52,303 bases of DNA from Equadaptatus sp045642025 (lineage in GTDB: Bacteria > Synergistota > Synergistia > Synergistales > Synergistaceae): NCBI GenBank assembly GCA_045642025.1, contig JAZUIB010000042.1:1-52303 (forward strand). The letters are read 5' to 3'. Positions within the stretch are counted from its first letter, which is position 1; each line of letters begins with the position of its first letter. Made by a program: the position numbers and the translations under genes. The notes beneath the pieces were generated by a model. The model made no database searches, was not told the origin of the DNA, and was given only the letters and a program-made list of their open reading frames with translations. Positions 16,522-25,230 of this stretch are shown here, in pieces.

Positions 16522-18498
16522 TTACCTGACTTTATCCCAGATGATTTTTGCTGCGGTAAGTTTTGTAAAAGGTTCTTTGCCACATGCTTTAAGATACTCT
16601 AGAACACGCTGCCATTCTTGTATGTCATCCTGTGCCCATTCCTCTATCCACTGTGCCACATCAAGGCATGTCATGTGTACAAATGGATCTCTTTCAGTTG
16701 TTTTGTCGGTTTCTGAAAGTTTCCGGAAAATATCCTGTATTTCAATAAAACAAAGTTGCGTATCCGTTCCAAATTTTCTTTCTCTGTCCGGTTTCAGAAA
16801 TTCACGGACAACGGCAAATTCACAATACGGCCAGTCGGGATTTGTTTCGTCAACATCTCTGAAACGATATACAGATATTCTATCTTTTGCTTTTAAGAGT
16901 TCTTTCTGGATTTTTGTAATATTTACATCTCTCGGTTGTATATTATGCTTTACTGCAAGCCCCGCAATAGCACCGGCGGCCTGTCCTGTAAGCATTGTTG
17001 CAGGATGCACTCTCGTAGAACCATTGACAACACGTGATACGGAGATATTTTTCTCAGCGGCCATAAGTCCGTCAACTTTTTCGGGAATTAATACTCCTGC
17101 AGGAATCTGAAAAATTCCACCTTTAACATACTGCCAGTCATTTGGTACGCTGTCCTGTGTTTCTCTAAGATCCGCTTCAAGATATTTAGTTTCTGTTACG
17201 CCGTGGAGATCTATAGGATATTCACCCAGCGCAACTGAATCTATTCTATTTGTCAGCGAACGTTTAAGCTTTGTATCTCTCCTGACATCCATGACCGTAA
17301 GTGTCTGCATACCAACAAGCCGTTTGCTTTCACGAATATACGGTCGGCAGGGAAAGTGTTTCAGGATTTCAGTATATGGTTTAAATTTTTCTTCAGCCGT
17401 CCAGTCCGTCAATTGTGATTTATACCCTTCATCAGATATTGACCAATCTTCCATGCCGAGTTCATGCTGCATATAATAGATAAACGCAAGTGTTTTTTCC
17501 ATTGCGGAAAGATCAATGTTTTTGCGATATTCCATGTCAGTAAGATAGCGTGCAGAAAGGTGCTGACCTTTTGCTCCGTATGTACCTCCGGGATAGTCAT
17601 TTGCCCAATTAATACATGTTTTGGTTACATTTTTCCATGTATACGGCTCGGAACCATCAACCACAAGGTCACTGGATAAGTCCGGTATGGCACGATATTC
17701 ATTATGAGTAACAGGATTATACGGATAGCCGTTAGGCCAGTTGTTACCGTTCTTTACCACAATAGCCCGAAACTCCGGCAGATATTTATAATAATTTGGC
17801 GGAATTGTTTTTACCCGCAATTCTGGCGGAACACCATCAAGGTACTTTTTTACAACAGCTACCCAAGTTATATCCTGTAGTATGCCTTCCAAAGACGGAT
17901 CAGGCGATAAAGAATTCCCGACTCTGTATCTTGCAGAAGTCATCGGAAGAAAATCGCCGCATTCGGTAGCATCAATAAATATCTTTGCTTTTACTGTCAG
18001 GAGGTCATCTTTGCCTTTTCCTTTAAACTCTACACTTTTAATTTTCCCGTCAACATTTTTTACAGAAACAGGTTTTATGTTGTAAATTATTTTAACTCCG
18101 TTGTTTTCAAGCATCTGCCTTAGGATTTCCGCACCGCGAAGCGGTTCAAGAGCAATTGTATTACCACCCCAGTAACAACAGTTTATGTTCTTTTCGACAC
18201 CTCTGTAGAACTCAAACACTTCATCAAGAAATTCGCGATATATTCCTGTTCGTGTAAATCCCCGGTCATCAAGAGTACAAACTGCCGACGCGGTCATTTG
18301 CCCACCAAGTATTTCTGTTTCTTCCAAAACTACAACTTTAGCACCAAGCCTGGCAGCCTGAATTGCCGCAGCACACCCTCCGCAGCCACCGCCAATAACA
18401 ACTACATCAGCAGTAAGGTGTTCTGCTGATACCGGCGATGCCGCAAACAAGCAAAGAAGTAACAATATACATGTTTTTTTTAGTGTTGTTTTTTCCAA
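16522..18498 (-). CDS. Exported FAD-dependent oxidoreductase (PF12831-type)
   Basis: 658 residues. A Sec-type signal peptide (about 1-25, ending VSA-EH) precedes a dinucleotide-binding motif VVVIGGGCGGCAAA (33-45) and the VVVLEE acidic end of the Rossmann strand. The remainder follows the FAD_oxidored pattern, including FIDATECGDFLP in the middle and GSTRVHPATMLTGQAAGAIAG late in the protein. The substrate is unknown. There is no twin-arginine motif, so export of a flavoprotein by Sec would need periplasmic loading of FAD. It is a single gene with its own terminator, next to two tRNAs. Confidence 0.85.
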   Translation of the reverse strand: MEKTTLKKTCILLLLCLFAASPVSAEHLTADVVVIGGGCGGCAAAIQAARLGAKVVVLEETEILGGQMTASAVCTLDDRGFTRTGIYREFLDEVFEFYRGVEKNINCCYWGGNTIALEPLRGAEILRQMLENNGVKIIYNIKPVSVKNVDGKIKSVEFKGKGKDDLLTVKAKIFIDATECGDFLPMTSARYRVGNSLSPDPSLEGILQDITWVAVVKKYLDGVPPELRVKTIPPNYYKYLPEFRAIVVKNGNNWPNGYPYNPVTHNEYRAIPDLSSDLVVDGSEPYTWKNVTKTCINWANDYPGGTYGAKGQHLSARYLTDMEYRKNIDLSAMEKTLAFIYYMQHELGMEDWSISDEGYKSQLTDWTAEEKFKPYTEILKHFPCRPYIRESKRLVGMQTLTVMDVRRDTKLKRSLTNRIDSVALGEYPIDLHGVTETKYLEADLRETQDSVPNDWQYVKGGIFQIPAGVLIPEKVDGLMAAEKNISVSRVVNGSTRVHPATMLTGQAAGAIAGLAVKHNIQPRDVNITKIQKELLKAKDRISVYRFRDVDETNPDWPYCEFAVVREFLKPDRERKFGTDTQLCFIEIQDIFRKLSETDKTTERDPFVHMTCLDVAQWIEEWAQDDIQEWQRVLEYLKACGKEPFTKLTAAKIIWDKVR

Positions 18499-18516
18499 GC
18501 TAAAACCTCCGGATAC

Positions 18517-18537
18517 AAAAAAACGCCCTTTGGGGCG
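18517..18537 (-). terminator. Terminator after tRNA-Thr
   Basis: cgcccc, loop aaa, gggcg, then seven T on the minus strand, a few bases past the tRNA-Thr 3' end and before the oxidoreductase gene. Confidence 0.7.
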
Positions 18538-18548
18538 CCCTTGTTGTC

Positions 18549-18624
18549 TGGAGCCGTCTCCCGGACTCGAACCGGGGACCCCATCCTTACCATGGATGTG
18601 CTCTACCTGCTGAGCTAAGACGGC
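18549..18624 (-). tRNA. tRNA-Thr (GGT)
   Basis: 76 bases with encoded CCA. Acceptor GCCGTCT/AGACGGC, D stem GCTC/GAGC, anticodon stem CATCC/GGATG with loop ATGGTAA (anticodon GGT), T arm CCCGG-TTCGAGT-CCGGG. All stems pair. Confidence 0.97.
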
Positions 18625-18654
18625 AATGCAACATCAAAATACAAGTAAAAAAAA

Positions 18655-18740
18655 TGGTGGTAGGAGCTGGGTTCGAACCAGCGTAGGCTCTCGCCGACAG
18701 ATTTACAGTCTGTTGCCTTTGACCACTCGGCCACCCTACC
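18655..18740 (-). tRNA. tRNA-Tyr (GTA)
   Basis: 86 bases with a long variable arm, as expected for tRNA-Tyr, and an encoded CCA. The anticodon loop ctGTAaa has anticodon GTA; the T arm is GCTGG-TTCGAAC-CCAGC. It lies 30 bases upstream of tRNA-Thr in the same orientation, probably one transcript. Confidence 0.97.
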
Positions 18741-18844
18741 ACGTTGCAACGCTTTCAGACGCTACGGCTGATAATTTTACAGGGTTTCTCAGGAATGTCA
18801 AGAGCTTTAACATTTTTAAAGCACCATTATTTTTGTATAGTAAG

Positions 18845-20272
18845 TTCCCAGAGTAAACGCCCCCCCCGGCGGGTCGGCAGTTGCGTTTACTTTGGGAATA
18901 GAAGGTCTTGCATTTACTTTGGGAATTTACCATTTTCTTGGATTTGTCTCTAATCTGTTGGTACAAATTCTTTTGAAAGGGTGTTTTATATGGGGAAACA
19001 CATGGATCTTGAAGCAAGAAGTTTTATCGCATCCAGTCTGACACTCGGTGTGTCTTTGGGCAGGATTGCGGAAGAATTGGGGGTAAGCGTCTCTACTGTT
19101 TCGCGGGAAATCAAAACACACAGAGCATTGTTTCACAAGTCCTGCTATGGCAGAACTTTGAATAATTGCGCTTTGTCGGCGATCTGTACTAAAACCGCGC
19201 TTTGCTCAAATAATCCGTCCTGCGTTACAAGGCATTGTTCAAGCTGCGGTAAATGCAACTCGTTTTGTCCTGATTTCGTGAGGGTCGTTTGTCCGAAGTT
19301 GTCCAAATCTCCGTATGTCTGCAACGGCTGCAAGGATTTACGACGTTGCCGATGGGACAAGTATCTGTATGTTCCGGCAACGGCAGATAAGGAATACCTA
19401 ACCTTGCTCAGTGAATGTCGTTCAGGGTTCAATATGAACGAGAGCGAATTTGAAACTGTAGACAGGCTTGTGTCTCCGCTTATTTTGTCCGGCTTGTCTC
19501 CCTACGACATACTTGTCAATTCAGGGGTTCTTTCCGCAAGGAAAATTGATTTGCCGAGGGCTATGCGTTTTAAGCCGAGACGTGCAAAACCACAGCCGCT
19601 TAAAGTTGACCGTAGCTGCCGTACCGGCAGAACTTACAATGATTATCTCAGCTTTAGGGAAGCACATCCTGATATTGCTTTTTCACAGATGGATTCTGTT
19701 GAGGGAAAGCGCGGCGGCAGTGTACTGCTTACCATTGTCATTGAAAGAATTGATTTTATGTTCGCTTTTGTTCGCAGACACAATAACTCACAGTCTGTAA
19801 CAGATATCTTCAACCAGCTTTATTCTTTGTTGCCCAGAAAAATTTATACTTCTTTGTTCGGCTGTCTGCTTACGGATAATGGCAGCGAGTTTTCCAATCC
19901 TACCGCTGTTGAGTTTGTCCCTGACACTGCATTACGCCGTTCTTTCCTGTTTTACTGCAATCCTTCCGCTCCTTATGAGAAACCTAAAGTTGAAAACACT
20001 CATACTTTGTTGAGACGTATTTTGCCAAAAGGATCTTCTTTGGATAATTTATCTCAAGCTGATGTGAATATTGTCCTGTCTCATGTAAATTCATATTCAA
20101 GACGCGTCTTTAACGGCTTGTCTCCTGCTCAGCTATTCGTGCAAATGTACGGGGCAGAAACATTGCAGATGTTCGGACAATCGCTTATTCCGCCTAATGA
20201 AATCGTTATGAAACCTACTCTGCTTCAAAGGTAATTTTTAACTTGCCCTTTCTCTTGCGTTTACTTTGGGAA
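18845..20272 (+). mobile_element. IS30-family insertion sequence
   Basis: About 1.43 kb from the inward-facing end ttcccagagtaaacgc at 18845 to the matching end gcgtttactttgggaa at 20272 (15 of 16 positions match). It contains a single intact transposase. The right limit could instead be 20483, because a second copy of the right end lies there. Confidence 0.75.
18990..20234 (+). CDS. IS30-family transposase
   Basis: 414 residues. An N-terminal HTH_38-like domain (about 20-45, IAEELGVSVSTVSREIKTH), then a Cys-rich stretch (about 75-130, some fifteen Cys) that may bind zinc, then the DDE core: FSQMDSVEG, LLTDNGSEF and YEKPKVENTHTLLRR supply the acidic triad. The ATG at 18990 has gaaagggtg upstream; GTG at 18981 is an alternative. 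The frame is intact, so the element may be active. The Cys-rich insertion makes it longer than classic IS30 (383). Confidence 0.95.
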   Translation: MGKHMDLEARSFIASSLTLGVSLGRIAEELGVSVSTVSREIKTHRALFHKSCYGRTLNNCALSAICTKTALCSNNPSCVTRHCSSCGKCNSFCPDFVRVVCPKLSKSPYVCNGCKDLRRCRWDKYLYVPATADKEYLTLLSECRSGFNMNESEFETVDRLVSPLILSGLSPYDILVNSGVLSARKIDLPRAMRFKPRRAKPQPLKVDRSCRTGRTYNDYLSFREAHPDIAFSQMDSVEGKRGGSVLLTIVIERIDFMFAFVRRHNNSQSVTDIFNQLYSLLPRKIYTSLFGCLLTDNGSEFSNPTAVEFVPDTALRRSFLFYCNPSAPYEKPKVENTHTLLRRILPKGSSLDNLSQADVNIVLSHVNSYSRRVFNGLSPAQLFVQMYGAETLQMFGQSLIPPNEIVMKPTLLQR

Positions 20273-20591
20273 GCATTCTGCGGACTTCTTTCCAAGGTAA
20301 TGTTCGCATGCTTTTTTGCAGAGATTCAACAGCGTATCTCCTGTTTTAGTACCGCTTTTTCTTGCCAAATGCAACTTTTTCACCCCAAAAGGCATTCAAT
20401 AAAACCTTGTCGTATCATATACTTCCCTAACTAAACGCAACTCTGTTATCTTTCTTCTTTCTCTCTTGCGTTTACTTTGGGAATTTACCATTATTTTTGT
20501 ATTTCTTAATAATTTGAATTTTATTCGTTCTGTTTTATAATAATAGAGATGGTTTTCCACAACAATTCTGTCATAGAGAGGACGATTGATT

Positions 20592-21038
20592 ATGAAAAGA
20601 CTGAAAAAATCCGTTTCACTTTTCCTTGTAGTTGCAACATTATTTGCCCTTGCTCCTTCCGCAAACGCATTGGACCTTGGCGACATTGTAAAAAAAACCG
20701 CAATCGGTATAGCAGGAGGCTATGCTGTTAATGCTCTCGCACCCCAGCTAAACAAGTTTATCAACACTATTACGCTGCAGAACGGTGTGAAATATCAAGG
20801 CTATACTAAAGTCGTGCCCATTCTCTCCATCGGAGACGGTGCAAAAATCGGCGCGGCCCAAGTCGGTGCAACGACTCAAGCCGCTCTTAATGCAACAAAA
20901 GCTGTAGCCCAACTCGAGGGCCATTTCAACTCAATACGCGCGACAGCTCTTATCCCTGTAAATTCAACAAGTCTTTCAAAAGGTTTTAAACGCGTGGCTG
21001 GGGTCGGCGTAACAGCAATTATTGACGTTAAATTATAG
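20592..21038 (+). CDS. Small exported protein of unknown function
   Basis: 148 residues. A signal peptide (about 1-25, ending SANA-LD) precedes a small Ala/Gly/Val-rich domain: GGYAVNALAPQLNKFINTI followed by GVKYQGYTKVVPILSIGDGAKIGAAQV. I do not recognise a family. The ATG follows agaggac; it is monocistronic, with its own strong terminator, and sits just to the right of the IS block. The likely location is periplasm or outer membrane. Confidence 0.8.
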   Translation: MKRLKKSVSLFLVVATLFALAPSANALDLGDIVKKTAIGIAGGYAVNALAPQLNKFINTITLQNGVKYQGYTKVVPILSIGDGAKIGAAQVGATTQAALNATKAVAQLEGHFNSIRATALIPVNSTSLSKGFKRVAGVGVTAIIDVKL

Positions 21039-21060
21039 TAATTTGTTTAAACAAAAATAT

Positions 21061-21099
21061 GCATTAAAAAACTCCGGATTTTTCGGAGTTTTTTAATGC
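21061..21099. terminator. Bidirectional terminator
   Basis: gcattaaaaaactccgg and its complement flank a short loop, giving a long stem with A- and T-rich arms. It serves the exported-protein gene on the plus strand and the MarR gene on the minus strand. Confidence 0.88.
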
Positions 21100-21123
21100 A
21101 TAACACCTGCTATGGTTTCAAGA

Positions 21124-21594
21124 TTATTCTTTTGTCAAACCGTAAAGTAGTTTCTCAAGCATTATGAAAAGTTGTTTTGCTTCCATCCCGGTTATTGGAA
21201 GCGCCGCTTTAACTTTTGCTTCCACTGCTGCGACTGCAGTGCGAAGTTTTTTTCCAGCATCTGTTACCGTGACTATGACATTTCTTTCGTCTTTGCTGTA
21301 ACGTGTACGGGCAATAAAACCAGCATCTTCCATTTTTTTAAGCATCGGAGTCAGTGTTCCGCTGTCAAGATAAAGCTGCTCCCCTAGTGTTTTAACATTC
21401 ATCTTTTCCTTTTCCCACAAAACAAGCATCGCAATGTATTGCGTGTAGGTAAGACCTGTATCACGAAGCATGGCTTTATATTTTCTTGTCGTTTCTTTTG
21501 CACAAGCATAAAGCGTAAAAGCAAGCTGGTCTTTGAGTTTTGTTCCATTTATATGCGAAACTGTTTCATTAAAACCTTTTCTGCTCTGGATCAT
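21124..21594 (-). CDS. MarR-family regulator, OhrR-like
   Basis: 156 residues with the winged-helix core LYLDSGTLTPMLKKMEDAGFI and YSKDERNVIVTVT, closely following OhrR, the organic-peroxide sensor. In OhrR the sensing Cys lies in QLCF; here the same motif is QLAF (Ala25) and a Cys appears six residues later (Cys31). It may sense through the displaced Cys or sense something else. A good site (gaaggag) precedes the ATG. It follows the Lys-rich gene by 30 bases, so they are probably cotranscribed. No ohr gene is adjacent. Confidence 0.88.
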   Translation of the reverse strand: MIQSRKGFNETVSHINGTKLKDQLAFTLYACAKETTRKYKAMLRDTGLTYTQYIAMLVLWEKEKMNVKTLGEQLYLDSGTLTPMLKKMEDAGFIARTRYSKDERNVIVTVTDAGKKLRTAVAAVEAKVKAALPITGMEAKQLFIMLEKLLYGLTKE

Positions 21595-21624
21595 TTGACT
21601 TGCTCCTTCTTAATTTTCTAATAA

Positions 21625-21936
21625 TTATGCTTTTTTGGTCTTTGTCTTTTTGGTAGCTGTTTTTTTGGCTGGTTTCTTTGCTACTGATCTTGTTTCTTTT
21701 TCTACGACCGCCTTTTTTTCTGTTTTTTTCTTCTTCGGAGCAGTCTTTTTCTCAATCTCCAGAACTTCAGCAACTTTTTCTTCCGGTTTAACTTCTGTTG
21801 CAAAACTTCCGGCAGTTTTCTTGTTTTTTCCGGCAAGCCAGTCAAATACAGCAACTTGATCCTTAAAGTTTATAAATTTTACCTGCGATATAACATTGCT
21901 GAATCCTTTGGTGCTTTTCATAGTACATTTACTCAT
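21625..21936 (-). CDS. Small Lys-rich protein with histone H1-like tail
   Basis: 103 residues. The first 35 form a short ordered segment; residues about 50-103 are Lys/Ala/Thr/Glu-rich repeats (KKTAPKKKKTEKK, KKPAKKTATKKTKTKKA), like the tails of bacterial H1-type or polyamine-like DNA-binding proteins. The N-terminus (KGFSNVISQVKFINFKDQVAVF) resembles that of the next gene, the MarR regulator (KGFNETVSHINGTKLKDQLAF). A strong site (aaaggag) precedes the ATG. Function unknown; nucleic-acid binding is likely. Confidence 0.75.
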   Translation of the reverse strand: MSKCTMKSTKGFSNVISQVKFINFKDQVAVFDWLAGKNKKTAGSFATEVKPEEKVAEVLEIEKKTAPKKKKTEKKAVVEKETRSVAKKPAKKTATKKTKTKKA

Positions 21937-22264
21937 TTTTTATATCTCCTTTCGCCTTTCCGGCGCATTATGCCTCGGTAACTGCTCGCAAACCAATCAT
22001 CGCATATAATGGTCTATACTTGCAAGTTTTTCGTATATTTCCGCTTGCTGCAGGTCTTCAACAAATTCCAATTCTATGGAAACTTTCAGAGCAAATGCAG
22101 AATAAGTTTACATTAATTTTTCCAGACTTTGCAGTAAATGGTAACCTACCTTGAGTACACTCATCGTGTCCTATAACTGTATTGTATATTACTGCCTATG
22201 CGTTATATAATATAATAGTACACAATTTATCTGTGTCAAGTGGTTATAAACAGATGCTGCATAT
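21937..22264. other. Gene-free stretch upstream of the Lys-rich gene
   Basis: About 330 AT-rich bases between the Lys-rich gene and the TRAP terminator. It must hold the minus-strand promoter of the Lys-rich/MarR pair. I see no convincing gene or RNA. Confidence 0.5.
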
Positions 22265-22295
22265 TAAAAAGCAGCATCTTGCAGAAGCTGCTTTT
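22265..22295 (-). terminator. Terminator of the second TRAP operon
   Basis: agcagc pairs with gctgct around ttctgcaagat on the minus strand, followed by five T. An overlapping alternative stem (gatgctgc/gcagcatc, 22252-22279) is also possible. Confidence 0.65.
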
Positions 22296-22317
22296 CATTT
22301 GTCTAACGCTTATAAAT

Positions 22318-23595
22318 CTATTCTATTACAAGACTTGGAAGAAAGGTTACAAGTTTCGGGAAGACAGTAATAAGTATAAGTGCTATCAGCATCATTACGT
22401 CAAAGCCTAAAACGTAACGAAAAGAGTCTTCATAAGGGATATCCGCAACTTTACAGGCTGCCATAAGGTCAACTCCGAGAGGCGGTGTATTCGCGCCTAT
22501 TGCAAGGTTGACACAGACCATAACACCAAGGTGTATCGGGTCTACACCAATTTGCGTCATGATCGGCATGAAAATAGGAATAACTATAAGAATAATCGCT
22601 GTTGTTTCCATAAACATGCCAAGGAGTATAAGCAAAACGTTGAAGAAACCGATAATAACCCAATAATTGTCCGATATGCTAAGTATCCATGCAGCCAGTT
22701 TCTGCGGAATATCCTCTGCCGTAATAAGCCAACCGAAAAGGTTTGCCGCAGCTATGATAAAAAGAACCGTAGCACTTGTTTTGGCAACTTCAAAGCATAT
22801 TTCAAAGAAACGTTTCCAAGTAAGCTTCCTATATATATATTTCGCAAGTATCAGCGCATAAAGCGCGGCAACAGCTCCGGCTTCTGTTGCCGTAAAAATG
22901 CCTGCTAGAATACCACCGATAATGATAATAGGTGTCATCAACGGCAAAAATGCAAAACGGAAGGCATCACATTTTTCTTTCCATCCTGCTTTAGGCAGCG
23001 CAGGATATCCTTCTTTTCTCGCATAATAGTTTGACAGTAACATAAGCGATACACCCGCAATAACTCCGGGGATAAAACCGCCTATAAAAAGTTTGCCTAT
23101 TGAACAACCCATTGTGACTCCGAGAATAACAAGAACCATACTGGGTGGGATAATTGTGCCAAGAGACCCTGCACAACCGAGAAGCGACGCAGTAAATGGC
23201 TTTTTATAGCCCTGTCCGTTCATAATAGGCATAAGAATTGAGCCTATTGCCACAACGTCAGCAACTCCGCTGCCTGAAATTGCGCCGAATATCATACAGG
23301 AAACAACCATAACCATAGCCATTCCACCGCGAATGTGACCAACCATGCTTGATGCAAAGCGCATTATCTTCGGAGTGATATCTCCTTCTGCCATAAGAGC
23401 ACCAGCGAGCAGGAAAAGCGGTATGGCAAGTAGCGTAAAGGAATTGACTCCGACAACCATTTTCTGCGCTATAATCGGCAACATGTCCGCGCCGTTCTGT
23501 AGCATAAGATACACTGTACCTGAAACTGCTATGGAATGTGCGACAGGAACACCGACTGCTATTCCTATAAAGAGGATTGCGAGCATTATTGACAT
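22318..23595 (-). CDS. dctM: TRAP transporter large permease (DctM family)
   Basis: 425 residues, normal length, with about twelve membrane segments. Family features: SFTLLAIPLFLLAGALMAEG, GAISGSGVADVVAIG and GTIIPPSMVLVILG. It belongs to a second TRAP operon with the order dctP-dctQ-dctM and overlaps dctQ by one base. It is clearly diverged from the DctM at 369-1685, so the two systems probably import different acids. Confidence 0.94.
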   Translation of the reverse strand: MSIMLAILFIGIAVGVPVAHSIAVSGTVYLMLQNGADMLPIIAQKMVVGVNSFTLLAIPLFLLAGALMAEGDITPKIMRFASSMVGHIRGGMAMVMVVSCMIFGAISGSGVADVVAIGSILMPIMNGQGYKKPFTASLLGCAGSLGTIIPPSMVLVILGVTMGCSIGKLFIGGFIPGVIAGVSLMLLSNYYARKEGYPALPKAGWKEKCDAFRFAFLPLMTPIIIIGGILAGIFTATEAGAVAALYALILAKYIYRKLTWKRFFEICFEVAKTSATVLFIIAAANLFGWLITAEDIPQKLAAWILSISDNYWVIIGFFNVLLILLGMFMETTAIILIVIPIFMPIMTQIGVDPIHLGVMVCVNLAIGANTPPLGVDLMAACKVADIPYEDSFRYVLGFDVMMLIALILITVFPKLVTFLPSLVIE

Positions 23596-24077
23596 TATTC
23601 ACAACCTCCTTTAATATGCGCGTAAATATCCCTCAGGCAAACTATTAGCATAAGCACACAACCAACAGGAAACGCAAGGTAAAGCACACCTGCCGGGATC
23701 TCCATGGTAACAGTTTTCATTTCCCATGTGCGCTGTACTAGTTGAACGCCGCTGTAAACTGCAAATGTAAGAAAAAATAGCACCGTAAGGTCTGCAGTCA
23801 ATATAAAAACTTTAGCCAGCGTTTTGTTCTTCAAACAGTTGTAAAGAATATTGATTGCCATGTGTTCCGCATAAAGCATTGCAACGGCAGCTCCGATAAA
23901 CGTAATCCAAACAATAAGGGTTTCTGCAAGTTCCTGTCCCCAGGCAATTGAAAAACTGAAAACGTAGCGCGAAACAACCTCCGCAAGTACTTGCAAAAAT
24001 ATTACACAAACTGCCAATATTAAACAGATCTCAAGAGGGCGGTATGCCCTCTTGAGAATATTTTTCTTTTCCGCCAT
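23595..24077 (-). CDS. dctQ: TRAP transporter small permease (DctQ family)
   Basis: 160 residues with four predicted membrane helices. The segment FSIAWGQELAETLIVWITFIGAAVA matches the conserved DctQ centre. It starts 3 bases after the dctP stop and its stop overlaps dctM by one base. A typical length for the family, unlike the 195-residue homologue at 1685-2272. Confidence 0.92.
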   Translation of the reverse strand: MAEKKNILKRAYRPLEICLILAVCVIFLQVLAEVVSRYVFSFSIAWGQELAETLIVWITFIGAAVAMLYAEHMAINILYNCLKNKTLAKVFILTADLTVLFFLTFAVYSGVQLVQRTWEMKTVTMEIPAGVLYLAFPVGCVLMLIVCLRDIYAHIKGGCE

Positions 24078-24080
24078 AGA

Positions 24081-25058
24081 CTATTTTCCGTATTTGCGTA
24101 CAAGATCAATTGTGTCCTTGCCGAATTCTGATTCGTATTTCTTCCAAACCGGAGCAACAGCTTTCTGGAATGCTTTGACATCAATTGTGTTCACTTTCAT
24201 GCCTTTTGCCTTAAGTTTTGCCAAGCAGTCAGCTTCGTCTTTCTTTGTCATATCTCGCTGAATTTTACACCATTTCTTTGCTGCTGCGAGAACTGCTTTC
24301 TGATCAGCCGCCGAAAGCTTCTTCCATGTTGTCTTGCTAACACAGAGAAGCGCTGAGCCCCAAATATGGTTTGAAATTGAGAGATATTTCTGTACCTCGT
24401 AGAACGCGTTTGAGTAGATAATTGCGTACGGATTTTCCTGTGCATCTACAACTCCTTGTTGAAGTGCTGAGTAGAGTTCGCCAAATGCAATAGGCATCGG
24501 GGTCGAGCCAAGTGTCTTAAATGTATCAAGACGCATTTTGTCAGGTGTTACGCGGATTTTGACACCTTTAAGATCTACCGGTTTGACGATTGGACATTTA
24601 TTATTGGTGATATTCCTGAAACCATTTTCCCACCACGCAAGTCCGACAACACCTTTTTTCTCAAGTTTGCCGAGAATTGTTGCGCCAAGTTTACCATCAT
24701 AGGCTTTATAAGCCGCTTCGTGCGTAGGCCATGCATACGGAAGGGCTTCAATACCAGCTGTCGGCTCAATTGGCTGGAAACTACCGCCGCCGATAAGACC
24801 TCCGTCAACGGTCTGCATTGCAAGACCTTCAACCATATCTTTTTCGTTGCCAAGCTGACCGCTCGGGTAGATTTTGATTTCCACGTTGCCTTTGGTCGAT
24901 TTCTTAACATCTGCAGCAAAACCTGTTAAACATTTGTGCCAAGAATGGTCCGTGTTAAGAACATGACCGATTTTAATGGTTGTCTTTGCCTGTGCGCTGC
25001 ACGCAAACATTGCTGTAAGCATCATTGCGAGTGTAATGAATATTACGAGTTTCTTCAT
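24081..25058 (-). CDS. dctP: TRAP transporter solute-binding protein (DctP family)
   Basis: 325 residues. A signal peptide (about 1-23, MLTAMFACSAQA-KT) precedes a DctP domain: IKIGHVLNTDHSWHKCL, KIYPSGQLGNEKDMVEGL and ALQQGVVDAQENPYAII. These match the DctP subgroup that binds C4-dicarboxylates and similar acids; the Arg that clamps the carboxylate should lie in KIRVTPD. The ATG at 25058 is chosen because it begins the signal peptide and has ggaggt upstream; the open frame extends 18 codons further. Confidence 0.94.
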   Translation of the reverse strand: MKKLVIFITLAMMLTAMFACSAQAKTTIKIGHVLNTDHSWHKCLTGFAADVKKSTKGNVEIKIYPSGQLGNEKDMVEGLAMQTVDGGLIGGGSFQPIEPTAGIEALPYAWPTHEAAYKAYDGKLGATILGKLEKKGVVGLAWWENGFRNITNNKCPIVKPVDLKGVKIRVTPDKMRLDTFKTLGSTPMPIAFGELYSALQQGVVDAQENPYAIIYSNAFYEVQKYLSISNHIWGSALLCVSKTTWKKLSAADQKAVLAAAKKWCKIQRDMTKKDEADCLAKLKAKGMKVNTIDVKAFQKAVAPVWKKYESEFGKDTIDLVRKYGK

Positions 25059-25110
25059 AGTGTGGTACACCTCCGTATAGATTTGTGTTGCTTTGTTGCG
25101 TATGGCGAAC

Positions 25111-25138
25111 ATTATATACCTAAATTTTCCAAATACAA
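25111..25138 (-). promoter_or_regulatory. Promoter of the second TRAP operon
   Basis: -35 TTGTAT (25133-25138), 16-base spacer, -10 TATAAT (25111-25116) on the minus strand. The expected start is about 45 bases before the dctP ATG. Confidence 0.55.
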
Positions 25139-25230
25139 GTATTAAAATATACTTTTTTTTATTTTTTTTTGTTCAATAAACCCTTGTTACTTAAAGTTTA
25201 TTTTTTGGGTCGCCCTAGTAAACACACGTT

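Larger units (their letters stand above)
18823..20502. repeat. Repeats around the IS30 element: extra ends and flanking direct repeats
   Basis: The end motif gcgtttactttgggaa occurs at 18883-18898, 18910-18925 (one change), 20257-20272 and 20468-20483. Its inverse ttcccagagtaaacgc is at 18845-18860 and a diverged copy ttccctaactaaacgc near 20424. Two miniature units result, 18845-18898 and about 20424-20483, each bounded by inverted ends. The 16-mer accattatttttgtat flanks the whole block directly at 18823-18838 and 20487-20502. The stretch 20273-20591 otherwise holds no gene. Confidence 0.75.

Noticed and set aside
18861..18867. Poly-C run in the IS end region as a slippery site
   Set aside because: It lies outside any gene.
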